Below are positions 17,574 to 26,776 of a DNA stretch of 64,000 bases, in pieces. Positions within the stretch are counted from its first letter, which is position 1, and each line of letters opens with the position of its first letter. The stretch lies in the NCBI GenBank assembly GCA_964415295.1, contig CAYPYN010000008.1, positions 62,001 to 126,000 of the forward strand, in the 5' to 3' direction. The notes under the pieces are model-generated. The model saw only the letters and a program-made list of their open reading frames with translations. It was not told the DNA's origin and did no database searches. The position numbers were made by a program, and so were the translations under genes. The DNA is from SB21 sp964415295. GTDB lineage: Bacteria; CLD3; SB21.

Positions 17574-18524
17574 ATGCGTCAACATCAGATCATAGTCACC
17601 GGTAATCAACGCGCGGAAAGGCTAGATGCTTTTGTTTCCCGCCAGATCGTGAACCTGTCCCGTTCGCGCGTGCAGCAGTTGCTCGAGGCGCAGATGATCC
17701 TGGTCAATCAGAAACCAGTTGCGAAGTCGTATAAGATCAAACCGCACGATGTCATCGATGTGACCCTGCCGATCCCGGAAAAAGTGGAAATGAAAGCGGA
17801 GGATATTCCTCTGAATATCATTTATGAAGACGCGGATATACTGATCGTGAATAAAGAGGCCGGCATGGTGGTTCATCCCGCGTATTCCAATTGGACCGGC
17901 ACGATGGTCAACGCTCTGCTTCATCACGTGCAGGACCTTTCAGGGATTAACGGGGAATTGCGACCGGGCATCGTTCACCGCATCGACAAAGAAACCAGCG
18001 GTCTTCTGCTAGTAGCCAAACACGACAAGGCTCATAGGTTCCTCAGCAATCTTTTCAAATCCCATCAGATCGAACGCGAATACTGGACATTGGTCTGGGG
18101 AAAATTTACCAAAAAGAAAGGCCGGATCGAAACTCTGATCGGGCGCAGCGCGAAAGACAGGAAAAAATTTGCGGTGGTCAAAGAGGGAAAACCGGCTGTC
18201 ACGCATTTTGAAGTGATGGCCACGTATGATTTTTTATCGCTGGTCAAATTACATCTCGAAACCGGCCGCACGCACCAGATCCGCGTGCACATGGCGCATT
18301 GGGGTCATCCGGTGTTTGGTGACAAGACGTATGGCGGAGATAATCCCAATCTGGCCGGAAATCCCAAAAAGGTCAAACAAGCGATTAACCTTCTCGAAAA
18401 AATGCCGCGTCAGGCTTTGCATGCCAAAACACTGGGATTTCTTCATCCGGCAACGCGAAAGCCCGTTTCCTTTGATTCGGAATTGCCGGAGGATATGAAA
18501 ACTGTGATCAAGAAACTGCAATAA
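17574..18524 (+). CDS. rluD: RluA-family pseudouridine synthase, RluD-like
   Basis: 316 residues from the ATG at 17574; a TTG at 17556 is possible but has no ribosome site. The N-terminal S4 RNA-binding domain spans about residues 8-65 (ERLDAFVSRQI...SRSRVQQLLEAQMILVNQKP). The catalytic domain carries RPGIVHRIDKETSGLLLVAK with the catalytic Asp, GRTHQIRVHMAHWGHPVFGD and RQALHAKTLGFLHP. RluD-type enzymes make pseudouridines 1911/1915/1917 in helix 69 of 23S rRNA. The S4 domain and length fit RluD; RluC cannot be excluded from sequence alone. Confidence 0.93.
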   Translation: MRQHQIIVTGNQRAERLDAFVSRQIVNLSRSRVQQLLEAQMILVNQKPVAKSYKIKPHDVIDVTLPIPEKVEMKAEDIPLNIIYEDADILIVNKEAGMVVHPAYSNWTGTMVNALLHHVQDLSGINGELRPGIVHRIDKETSGLLLVAKHDKAHRFLSNLFKSHQIEREYWTLVWGKFTKKKGRIETLIGRSAKDRKKFAVVKEGKPAVTHFEVMATYDFLSLVKLHLETGRTHQIRVHMAHWGHPVFGDKTYGGDNPNLAGNPKKVKQAINLLEKMPRQALHAKTLGFLHPATRKPVSFDSELPEDMKTVIKKLQ

Positions 18525-18607
18525 AAGACGCTTTTTGAATAATCAAAACGAAGAAATAACTGTATAATATAGACTACGGGAACTGTAGGAGCTTCGAGGA
18601 AATATTG

Positions 18608-21562
18608 ATGAAAATTACTGTAAAACTTCTTCTGTTGTTGTTTTGGGTTGGAGTAACGGCGTATACTGAATCAGCCGTGGCCGGTGTTGCACCCACAGTG
18701 GCCGCCCCGATACCGGATACCACTCTCAACGAAGACTTCGGAAAAGTATCCATAGCCGACTTAACCGGTGTGTTTTCTGATGCGGATACTCCTGTACTGA
18801 CGTACTACGACAGCAGCTTTTCGGGCGGCATGAATACCATGATCTCCGGTGACAGCCTTTATGTTTTGAGTCAAAATAATTTCTCCGGGATCGTCCTTGT
18901 CAGAATAGCCGCCAGCGACGGAGACTCTCTGGTGGCCGATACTTTTGTCGTCACCATATCACCCGTCAACGATCCCCCGGTCGCCAACAATCCTATCGCA
19001 GATATACAACTCAACAAAAATTTTGGAAACGTCTTTGTATCGGAAGTGTTTACCAATTTTACTGACGTGGACAATGTTCTTCTGACCTATACAGCTTCCC
19101 GGCTTTCACCGGGCATCACGGTGGGCCTTTCCAATGACAGTTTGTATTTATACGATTCCCTGAATTTTACCGGCAACATTTTTGTCCGCGTAACTGCGTA
19201 TGACGGGAACTCTACCGTAGCCGATACATTTCTGGTAAGTGTCCTGGAAACGTCGCCTTACGTGGCACAAACCCTTCGTGATACCTCTTTTGCCGAAGAC
19301 GCCGGTACCAAAATCATTGCGGACCTGAATAATGTGTTTGAGGATATAGATTCTCCAACGCTCACCTATTCGGTCACAACCGTAGGTCAGTCGTTTACAG
19401 CCCAGATTGCCGGTGATCAGCTTCAAATTACAACCACCCAGGACTCGTCCGGCGCGGGAACCGTGATCGTCACAGCGGAGGACGAACTTGCTCAAACGGC
19501 CAAGGATACGCTGATTATAACGATTCAGCCGGTCAACGATGCGCCGCGAATAGTCTCGGCTCTGCCGGACGGTTCGGTCAGTGAGGATGTGGGAAAACAA
19601 TTCGTCGCGCGGACTTCAAATGTTTTCCGCGATCCCGACGGCGATCCATTGAGTCTTTCCGCATCGACGTCCAATTCCGGGAAAGCGACCGCGCTGTTGT
19701 CCGGCGACAGTCTGTATATCGTAACGGTTCAGGATTCCAATGGAGTGATCGATGTCTATGTGTCGGCCGAAGATCCCTCACTGTTGGCTATCAGTGACAC
19801 GTTCCGGCTAACGATCAGTCCTATGAACGACCCGCCTCGCCTGGTCCGGAACCTTCGCGATACGACCTTCCAGCAGGATTTTGGAAAGGCCTTTGTGGCT
19901 AAACTCCAGGATCATTTTTCCGATATGGATGGAGACGCACTATTCTTCTTTCCGGACAACATAACCGTCGGCATGAGCGCGGAAGTTTCCAACGACAGTC
20001 TGTACCTCATAAGCGAGCCGTTCTTTTCCGGAATAGTTGAAATGGAGGTGGAAGCGTCTGACGGCGATGTGTCTGTTCTGGACACATTCACCGTGACCGT
20101 GACCAATATCAACGATCCTCCGTTCAGCCTGAATTGGTTCAGCGATCTTTCAATCAATGAAGACACTCCGGGTTTCTTTGCCGGAGATATTGCAGATAAT
20201 TTCATCGACGTGGATAACGATGTTCTGGTATTCGATGCGCAGAGTTCCGATCCCGGAAAACTAATACTGGTGCTGTCAAACGATAGTTTATATTTATATC
20301 CCGTAAAAGATTCTTCGGGCATAGTAGCTGTTTATCTTTCGGCAACGGATCCGTCCTCCGAAATGATTCGGGATACATTTACGATCGCAATACAGGATAT
20401 TAACGACCCGCCGTACCGGACCGCTTCCATCCGTGATACGGCCTTCACGCAAAACTTCAGCAAGACATTCATCAGTTTGTTGAGCCCCATCTTCAGAGAC
20501 GTCGAATCGCCGGTGCTGGCCTATGCGCCGTCGGTGCTCGGAACCGGAGTGACGGCTCAGATTGCGGGAGACAGTCTTTACGTGGCCGCCGTGAGTAACT
20601 TCTTTGGAAGCGTCAATGTCAAAATTACGGCCACCGATCCCGGCGGACTTTCAGTATCGGATACTTTTCGTGTCACGGTCAGTGATAATCAGGGTCCGCA
20701 AGCTTTTGTCAATGCGCTCGCGTCGCCCGTTATCAATATGGTTCGTTTTGTAGCCGGCGCCAATGAGAACCTCGCCGCACTCAGTCTCACGGCCAACGGT
20801 ACAACGGTGGTTATGAATAAACAAGGTAATCTATACTTCGGCGATTACGGGCTTTCGGCCGGGGGAAATCTGCTCATTTCTGTTTCGGCTTCGGATCTTT
20901 CAGGAAATTTGGATACAGTAAACCGGAGCTATCAGGTTTCTCTGCTGAATAAACCGGTGTCTTTTGCTCAATACCGTTTCACGGGATCGTCCGAAGGTTA
21001 TCTGCTATTGGGAAGGGCCGAAGCCGTTGTTCCGGCGGCGTGGAAATCCGTAGCGGAACCGATTGAGATGATCATAACCGCTTCGGGTGGCGAATTGATG
21101 ATCGAATCCTCCATTGGCCGAGTTTATTCAGCGGATGAAGAATCGAAAGTCGGGCTCTACGAATTCATCAACGGCCAATGGATCTATGTCGGAGGTGAAG
21201 GAAGATTTGGAAAGATCAGGGCCACGGTAAATAAGGGCGGAGTTTACGGCATACTATACAACCCGGATCATGTATCCGTACCTCAGGATTTTACGCTTTA
21301 TCAGAATTATCCGAATCCCTTCAACCCTTCTACGACGATCCGATTCGAAGTGCCTTTTGAATCCTTTGTTTCGGTAAAAGTGTACAATCTTTTGGGACAG
21401 GAGGTTCGAACACTGGTCAATGGTACGAGGGGCGCCGGACGTTTTGAAGTGCAATGGGACGGCAAGAACCATGTCGGTAAAGAGGTTGCGAGCGGCGTTT
21501 ATTTGTACCGTCTGCAAGCCGGGAAATTTGTTCAGACGAGGAAAATGTTATTTGTAAAATAA
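18608..21562 (+). CDS. Secreted surface protein with seven cadherin-like repeats and a C-terminal sorting-type tail
   Basis: 984 residues from the ATG at 18608 (GAGG at 18596-18599). A signal peptide ends near AVAG. Seven tandem ~95-residue repeats follow, each with a D-x-(T/S)-x-x-(E/Q)-(D/N) opening, an F-x-D-x-D core, (S/N)DSLY and a closing DTF-x-(V/I)-x-(V/I)-x-(P/N)-x-NDPP: the calcium-binding cadherin/tandem Ig-like pattern. After residue ~700 comes a unique domain (ASPVINMVRFVAGA). The last ~90 residues are a FlgD-like sorting tail: YQNYPNPFNPSTTIRF, VKVYNLLGQEVRTLV, GVYLYRLQAG. Probably exported to the cell surface by a T9SS-like route (inference). TATAAT at 18563-18568 may be part of its promoter. 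Confidence 0.88.
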   Translation: MKITVKLLLLLFWVGVTAYTESAVAGVAPTVAAPIPDTTLNEDFGKVSIADLTGVFSDADTPVLTYYDSSFSGGMNTMISGDSLYVLSQNNFSGIVLVRIAASDGDSLVADTFVVTISPVNDPPVANNPIADIQLNKNFGNVFVSEVFTNFTDVDNVLLTYTASRLSPGITVGLSNDSLYLYDSLNFTGNIFVRVTAYDGNSTVADTFLVSVLETSPYVAQTLRDTSFAEDAGTKIIADLNNVFEDIDSPTLTYSVTTVGQSFTAQIAGDQLQITTTQDSSGAGTVIVTAEDELAQTAKDTLIITIQPVNDAPRIVSALPDGSVSEDVGKQFVARTSNVFRDPDGDPLSLSASTSNSGKATALLSGDSLYIVTVQDSNGVIDVYVSAEDPSLLAISDTFRLTISPMNDPPRLVRNLRDTTFQQDFGKAFVAKLQDHFSDMDGDALFFFPDNITVGMSAEVSNDSLYLISEPFFSGIVEMEVEASDGDVSVLDTFTVTVTNINDPPFSLNWFSDLSINEDTPGFFAGDIADNFIDVDNDVLVFDAQSSDPGKLILVLSNDSLYLYPVKDSSGIVAVYLSATDPSSEMIRDTFTIAIQDINDPPYRTASIRDTAFTQNFSKTFISLLSPIFRDVESPVLAYAPSVLGTGVTAQIAGDSLYVAAVSNFFGSVNVKITATDPGGLSVSDTFRVTVSDNQGPQAFVNALASPVINMVRFVAGANENLAALSLTANGTTVVMNKQGNLYFGDYGLSAGGNLLISVSASDLSGNLDTVNRSYQVSLLNKPVSFAQYRFTGSSEGYLLLGRAEAVVPAAWKSVAEPIEMIITASGGELMIESSIGRVYSADEESKVGLYEFINGQWIYVGGEGRFGKIRATVNKGGVYGILYNPDHVSVPQDFTLYQNYPNPFNPSTTIRFEVPFESFVSVKVYNLLGQEVRTLVNGTRGAGRFEVQWDGKNHVGKEVASGVYLYRLQAGKFVQTRKMLFVK

Positions 21563-21577
21563 GAAGCAATTATTGAA

Positions 21578-24013
21578 ATGAGATATAAGACAAAAATATT
21601 CCTTCTGTTGATGCTGTTGCCTTGCCGGCTATTTTCGCAATATCAAAACATTCAGGTTAGTAATCCCAACAACTCCGATCCGAATGAAGTAGTAATCACG
21701 ATCAATCCGGTAAACCCTTCCAACCTGGCTGCCGGGGCCAACATCAATTATTATTATTATTCGACCAATGGCGGAAAAAATTGGACTCAGGGAAATCTCA
21801 CATCGTCGTTGACCGTATGGGGTGACCCCGTTTTGATTTATGACAATAACGGGCATTTGTATTTTGGCCATTTGACGAATCCGGCCGGACCGGCTTTTAT
21901 CGACCGTATCGTGGTTCAAAAATCGACCAATGGCGGAGTTTCCTGGAATGACGGTGCCGGTATTGGGTTGAATTTACCTAAACAGCAGGATAAGGAGTGG
22001 CTCGCGGTTGATATGTCAAATTCGGCTTACCGTCACAACATTTATATGGCGTGGACGGAATTTGATAGTTACGGCAGCGCCGATCCGGCCGACAGTACGC
22101 GCATTCTGTTTTCACGTTCGACGGACGCAGGGATTAACTGGTCAATACCCGTGAAGATCAGCGACATGAGCGGAGATTGCATCGACGAGGATAGTACCGT
22201 GGAAGGTGCTGTGCCGGCCGTTGGCCCTAACGGCGAGATATACACCGCATGGTCAGGGCCACTGGGCATCATGCTTGATCGGTCGCTGGACGGCGGCGTT
22301 ACTTTCGGGCAGGATGTTTTCGTTACAGCACAGCCCGGCGGCTGGGACTTTCCCGTCTCAGGCATCTACCGATCGAACGGGCTCCCGGTAACGGCTTGCG
22401 ACATCAGCGGATCGCCTTACAGCGGCCACGTCTATGTCTTGTGGGCAGACCAGAGGAACGGCGTGAGCAATACCGACGTCTTCATTATCAAGTCGACCAA
22501 CGGCGGCGACACATGGGGCTCTCCCATACGCGTGAATAACGATAACAGTAATCGGCATCAGTTCTTCCCATGGGTGACGATCGATCAATCCACCGGATAT
22601 ATCTACGTGGTTTTCTACGACAGGCGCAACACGACGGGAGATGCGACCGAGGTCTGGCTGGCAAAATCGACCGACGGGGGAAATTCGTTCAGCAATTTCA
22701 AGATCAGCGAATCGGCCTTCACGCCCAATCAGCAGGTGTTTTTCGGTGACTACAACGGAATAGCGGCGATGAACGGTTTGGTTTACCCAATCTGGACACG
22801 CATGGTCAATAGCAGCCGCAGCGTCTGGATGGCGATCGTAAATGATAATCCTGTAATAGCCCGTCCGGCCAGAGATACGGCGTTTTCGAAAAATTTTGGA
22901 CGCGTATTCATTAATAAACTCTCCAATATATTTTCGGATAATGATAATACGGCTTTGATATATTCCGCTTCGAATCTTTCGTCCGGCATTGCAGCCGATA
23001 TCTCTCAGGACAGTTTATATCTCATGAGCCAACCCGACTTTTATGGAACAACGACTATCAGATTGCAGGCGCAAGATGGCAGTTTGTTGGTCTCCGATAC
23101 CTTTTCGGTGACGGTAAATGAATTCAACGCCGCCCAGATCTCCCTGGGGGCGCTGGCTTCCCCCGTTGTGAATATGGTACGGTTTGCTGTAGGTGCCGAC
23201 TCTAATTTGAACAGTGTGACCATGACGGTCAATGCGCAACCGCTCCAAGTGACTCATTCTAGTAATTTGTATTTCGGGGATTACGAAATCTCATCCCCTG
23301 GAATTCTGTCCGTGAGCGTTCATGCCAGCGATCGGCACGCCTTCAATATTGATCTGAATCGGAATTATCACGTTTCGTCTTTAGATAAGATCGTGACTTT
23401 GGAAAACTTCAGGATACAAGGTTCAGGATCCGGCTACATTCTGCTGAGCAAAGCCGATATTAAATCCGTTCCCGAAAAGCATATTATGTTCGGCCATCCT
23501 ATAGAATGTGTCGCAACAGGGAGTCCGGCCGAACTGGATATTGAGGTGGACTATGCCCATCTCATATCCGATCGGCCTTCGGAATTGGATGAGGCTAAAC
23601 TCGGACTTTACAGATGGAATGGGAAAAGTTGGATTTATATTGGCGGCGAGGGAAGCGGAGGAAAAATTGTGACCCGATCTGCAGAAACGGGTATCCTGGC
23701 CGTGTTGTATAACCCTGATCACGAAAACCTTCCCAAAGCATTCATGCTGGCGCAGAATTATCCGAATCCGTTTAACCCAAATACCAGAATCCATTACGAA
23801 GTGCCGATTCGCTCGGCCGTTTCAATCAAAGTGTACAATCTCCTCGGTCAGGAAGTAAGAACCTTGGTGCAGGAAGTGAAGGACTTCGGGCGGTATGATG
23901 TCGAATGGGATGGCCGGAGCAATACCGGACAAGAAGTGGCCAGCGGACTGTATTTGTACAGATTTGAAGCCGGTACGGTACGTAAGACCAGAAAAATGCT
24001 TTTTATAAAATAA
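21578..24013 (+). CDS. Secreted BNR/Asp-box (sialidase-like) protein with cadherin-like domain and sorting-type tail
   Basis: 811 residues with a signal peptide ending near FSQ. Residues ~30-425 hold repeated Asp-box motifs (STNGGKNW, STNGGVSW, STDAGINW, STNGGDTW, STDGGNSF) typical of sialidase-type six-bladed propellers. The catalytic arginine triad and RIP motif of true sialidases were not identified, so enzyme activity is doubtful. One cadherin-like repeat (~426-515) follows, then a domain shared with the upstream protein (ASPVVNMVRFAVGA) and the same tail (YPNPFNPNTRIHYEV, NLLGQEVRTLV). It starts 15 bp after the previous gene, so the two are probably co-expressed and co-exported. Confidence 0.87.
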   Translation: MRYKTKIFLLLMLLPCRLFSQYQNIQVSNPNNSDPNEVVITINPVNPSNLAAGANINYYYYSTNGGKNWTQGNLTSSLTVWGDPVLIYDNNGHLYFGHLTNPAGPAFIDRIVVQKSTNGGVSWNDGAGIGLNLPKQQDKEWLAVDMSNSAYRHNIYMAWTEFDSYGSADPADSTRILFSRSTDAGINWSIPVKISDMSGDCIDEDSTVEGAVPAVGPNGEIYTAWSGPLGIMLDRSLDGGVTFGQDVFVTAQPGGWDFPVSGIYRSNGLPVTACDISGSPYSGHVYVLWADQRNGVSNTDVFIIKSTNGGDTWGSPIRVNNDNSNRHQFFPWVTIDQSTGYIYVVFYDRRNTTGDATEVWLAKSTDGGNSFSNFKISESAFTPNQQVFFGDYNGIAAMNGLVYPIWTRMVNSSRSVWMAIVNDNPVIARPARDTAFSKNFGRVFINKLSNIFSDNDNTALIYSASNLSSGIAADISQDSLYLMSQPDFYGTTTIRLQAQDGSLLVSDTFSVTVNEFNAAQISLGALASPVVNMVRFAVGADSNLNSVTMTVNAQPLQVTHSSNLYFGDYEISSPGILSVSVHASDRHAFNIDLNRNYHVSSLDKIVTLENFRIQGSGSGYILLSKADIKSVPEKHIMFGHPIECVATGSPAELDIEVDYAHLISDRPSELDEAKLGLYRWNGKSWIYIGGEGSGGKIVTRSAETGILAVLYNPDHENLPKAFMLAQNYPNPFNPNTRIHYEVPIRSAVSIKVYNLLGQEVRTLVQEVKDFGRYDVEWDGRSNTGQEVASGLYLYRFEAGTVRKTRKMLFIK

Positions 24014-24031
24014 CCTTATTTAACTTTTGTT

Positions 24032-24595
24032 ATGAAAAAAATTCACTTATCCTTTCTTCTGATTTCCCTGATATTCGCCGGCTGTCCCAAAGACGACACA
24101 AAGCTGAACGGGTTGGAGCAGGCAAACGAGACCTTTAAGGACGGTCATTATGAAGATGCGCTGGCGCTTTATGAGGATTTGATCCTAACCGAGGGCGTGA
24201 CGGCCCAGATCGGAGCGGCCTGGTGTTATATCAGGCTGAATGAGATCACGTCGGCCAATACTTATTTTTCTCTGGCGGCGGACGATTCCCTGACCGACGG
24301 TTATGCCGGCTGGTCTTTCACGTCCTGGGCATTGAATAATCCGCAGAGCGCCATTGACAAGGCCGACTTTGTGATCAGGAAGAGCTCTAATTATGTTTTT
24401 TCGCTGGACGCAAGGATAACCAAAGACCATTTGATCTGGATACAAGCCAGCAGTTACTTTCAATTGCGCAACAATGCCGCCTGTGTGAACAAGATCCAAT
24501 TACTGGATGCGTCGTTCACTCCCGATCTGAATGCGGTCAATATCGATCAGCTTATCGCAGAAAAACTGCAATCGTTAGGGGCGGTCCATTTTTAA
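24032..24595 (+). CDS. TPR-like lipoprotein
   Basis: 187 residues with an N-terminal signal peptide and a clear lipobox, FAGC (Cys18). The body is helical and has tetratricopeptide-type motifs (NETFKDGHYEDALALYEDLI; SANTYFSLAADD), so a scaffold role in the outer membrane or periplasm is likely. No family with a known function was recognised. It follows the two secreted proteins by 18 bp and may belong to their operon. Its 3' end overlaps the convergent gene by 21 bp. Confidence 0.72.
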   Translation: MKKIHLSFLLISLIFAGCPKDDTKLNGLEQANETFKDGHYEDALALYEDLILTEGVTAQIGAAWCYIRLNEITSANTYFSLAADDSLTDGYAGWSFTSWALNNPQSAIDKADFVIRKSSNYVFSLDARITKDHLIWIQASSYFQLRNNAACVNKIQLLDASFTPDLNAVNIDQLIAEKLQSLGAVHF

Positions 24596-25042
24596 TTGCT
24601 TTTGCTTCGGCCAGTGCAGACGCACGTCGATGGTTCCGGAAGCCGATCCGTAGCAGGTCTTATCGCAATATTCGTTCTCATCAAAGTCCAGGTCATCCCC
24701 GTCGATCGCGATCACCGTATCCCCGTCGCTTTGAATGTACTCCGCTACCGCCGAATACCCTTGGTCAATGATCGGGAGTGTTAGATTCATCCCGCTCGTG
24801 GTCAGTACCGTATCAAGGACCAGATCGTTTTTCTCAAAATCACCGCGAAAGAGATAGACCGGAACGTGGGTATTGTTACCGTTGATGGTCACGCGGATGA
24901 ATAAATTGCCGTCCGTCGGTGGCGTTTCATCGCACGACAGAGGGGCAGGCTCGCAGTCTTCGTTGTTTTCCATCAGGAAATCGCATCCAAAGACGGATAA
25001 GGTCAGCGACAAAAAGACGATCATGGTCCAATGTTTCTTCAT
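24575..25042 (-). CDS. Putative lipoprotein of unknown function
   Basis: 155 residues from the ATG at 25042. The signal sequence ends in a lipobox, VFGC (about Cys20), followed by an acidic, Cys-containing region (NNEDCEP, LSCDETPP) that suggests disulfides. The rest looks beta-rich, with DGDTVIAIDGDD resembling an exposed acidic loop. The start overlaps the stop of the upstream minus-strand gene (TGATG), a sign of translational coupling to the barrel protein. The last 21 bp overlap the convergent TPR lipoprotein gene. Confidence 0.68.
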   Translation of the reverse strand: MKKHWTMIVFLSLTLSVFGCDFLMENNEDCEPAPLSCDETPPTDGNLFIRVTINGNNTHVPVYLFRGDFEKNDLVLDTVLTTSGMNLTLPIIDQGYSAVAEYIQSDGDTVIAIDGDDLDFDENEYCDKTCYGSASGTIDVRLHWPKQKQLKMDRP

Positions 25043-25629
25043 CACAACTGGCCTCCCAGAGCAAGATAGATCCTGTGGCCGGAACTGGTCCGGTTATCCA
25101 CGTATTGATAGCCCATGCGGAGGAATACGTAGCGGGTGAATTTATAGGAAAATCCTCCGGTGATGACGGGCGTGAATCCTTCTTTCTTTTCTAATTTGTG
25201 TCCTTTCCAGACGCCTTCCCCTGTTCCGCGGTAATCAACAAAAGTGACGCCAAGGCCTGCCGACATGAAGGCGTCGAGACGGTTATTGATCCACCATTTC
25301 TTGTCGAGTCCGCCGGCCAGAATAAAGCGGTATTCCTTGGTTTGAAAGAAGTAATCGGGCCCTGACTTGACCAGTACGGCTTTGCCGTACGGGCGGACAT
25401 AAAAAGAGCCGAAGACACCAAGAAATTTTTCACCACTGATCGAATGGCGGTAACTCAGTCCCAGCGAGAGGTCGCCCTGATCGACCACACCGAACGGCAT
25501 TTCTAAATAAGCGGAATGCTTGTGGCTTTTCTCGTACGTCTTAGCACCGGGTTTGTCAAACTGGGCGTAGACCGACGTGGACACGGCGATCAATAAGGCG
25601 ATTAAGAGCTTTGGGGTCGATCTAAGCAA
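25042..25629 (-). CDS. Putative outer-membrane beta-barrel protein
   Basis: A signal peptide (RSTPKLLIALLIAV, cleavage after VYAQ) is followed by alternating amphipathic strands rich in G, Y and F (LSLGLSYRHSIS, GSFYVRPYGKAV, VFLRMGYQYVDN) and ends in a hydrophobic residue, as in small barrels of the OmpW/OmpA type. I chose TTG at 25629, which gives a compact signal peptide and only an 8-bp overlap with the aldolase. ATG at 25656, 25668 or 25689 would extend it into the aldolase gene without good ribosome sites. It is coupled to the lipoprotein that follows, so the two may form one envelope unit. Confidence 0.7.
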   Translation of the reverse strand: MLRSTPKLLIALLIAVSTSVYAQFDKPGAKTYEKSHKHSAYLEMPFGVVDQGDLSLGLSYRHSISGEKFLGVFGSFYVRPYGKAVLVKSGPDYFFQTKEYRFILAGGLDKKWWINNRLDAFMSAGLGVTFVDYRGTGEGVWKGHKLEKKEGFTPVITGGFSYKFTRYVFLRMGYQYVDNRTSSGHRIYLALGGQL

Positions 25630-26692
25630 CGGTGATGTCTTTCTCCATATAAACATCCTGAATGGCATTGAGTAATTTAACACCTTCATTCATAGGTTTC
25701 TGGAACGCTTTTCGTCCGGAAATGAGCCCCATACCGCCGGCGCGTTTATTGATCACGGCCGTCTTCACCGCCTCCGCCATATCGCCGGCGCCTTTGGATT
25801 CTCCGCCGGAATTGATCAGACCGCAACGCCCCATATAGCCGTTGGCCACCTGGTAACGCGTGAGGTCGATCGGATGATCGGTGGTCAATTCCGTGTAGAT
25901 CTTTTCACTCGTCTTACCGTATGGGCTCTCCTTAGATGATAAAGCTTTGTATCCGCCGTTATTGGTCGGCAGTTTCTGTTTGACGATATCGGCCTGAATG
26001 GTAACGCCGAGATGATTAGCCTGACCCGTCAGATCGGCGGAAGTGTGGTAATCCTTTTCGGCGGTTTTGAATGCGCTGTTGCGCGTATAGCACCAGAGGA
26101 TCGTGGCCATGCCGAGTTCGTGCGCATAGGCGAACGCTTCGCTGACCTCCTGGATCTGCCGCGTGGATTCGGCGGAACCGAAATAGATGGTGGCTCCAAC
26201 AGCGGCGGCGCCCATATCCCACGCTTGTTTGACAGAGCCGAACATGATCTGGTCGTACTTATTGGGGTAACTCAGGAATTCGTTGTGATTGATCTTGACG
26301 ACAAATGGGATCTTATGCGCATAACGGCGGGCGCATGCGCCAAGCACGCCGTAAGTAGAAGCAACGGCGTTGCAGCCGCCCTCGATAGCCAGCTTTACGA
26401 TGTTCTCCGGGTCGAAATAGATCGGATTCGGCGCAAAAGAGGATCCGGCCGAATGTTCGATACCCTGATCGACGGGCAATATGGATAAATAACCGCTTCC
26501 CGAAAGGCGTCCCGTTCCAAAAAGAGCCTGGAGATTTCTCAAAACCTGCGGATTACGGTCGCTGTCTTTCCACACACGTTCGACAAAATCGGGGCCCGGT
26601 ATGTGTAATTGATCCTTTTGAATTCCTTTGCACTGATGTTTCAGCAAATAATCGGCTTCGGAGCCCAGCAATTCGAGTAAATGTTTTTGCAT
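25622..26692 (-). CDS. fbaB: Class I fructose-bisphosphate aldolase (DhnA/FbaB type)
   Basis: 356 residues, a normal length for the FbaB family, which cleaves fructose-1,6-bisphosphate to DHAP and glyceraldehyde-3-phosphate through a Schiff base. Seen: LSILPVDQGIEHSAGSSF, EGGCNAVASTYG, HKIPFVVKINHNE, DLTGQANHLGVTIQADIVKQK, where the first lysine after DIV is the expected Schiff-base residue, and CGLINSGGESKGAGDMAEAV with the phosphate-binding glycines. Cytoplasmic glycolysis or gluconeogenesis. It stands between xseA and envelope genes, with an 84-bp gap from xseA. Confidence 0.94.
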   Translation of the reverse strand: MQKHLLELLGSEADYLLKHQCKGIQKDQLHIPGPDFVERVWKDSDRNPQVLRNLQALFGTGRLSGSGYLSILPVDQGIEHSAGSSFAPNPIYFDPENIVKLAIEGGCNAVASTYGVLGACARRYAHKIPFVVKINHNEFLSYPNKYDQIMFGSVKQAWDMGAAAVGATIYFGSAESTRQIQEVSEAFAYAHELGMATILWCYTRNSAFKTAEKDYHTSADLTGQANHLGVTIQADIVKQKLPTNNGGYKALSSKESPYGKTSEKIYTELTTDHPIDLTRYQVANGYMGRCGLINSGGESKGAGDMAEAVKTAVINKRAGGMGLISGRKAFQKPMNEGVKLLNAIQDVYMEKDITVA

Positions 26693-26776
26693 ATTGCATT
26701 CCTTGATTTATATGTAATCATCTCATCGTTATGTTTGCGCAGAAAATGTAGTCAAAAAACAAAGTTACTTCAACGA

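Noticed and set aside
24575..24595. Possible misassembly at the 21-bp tail-to-tail overlap of two lipoprotein genes
   Set aside because: Both frames have clear signal peptides and sensible ends; short convergent overlaps are common.
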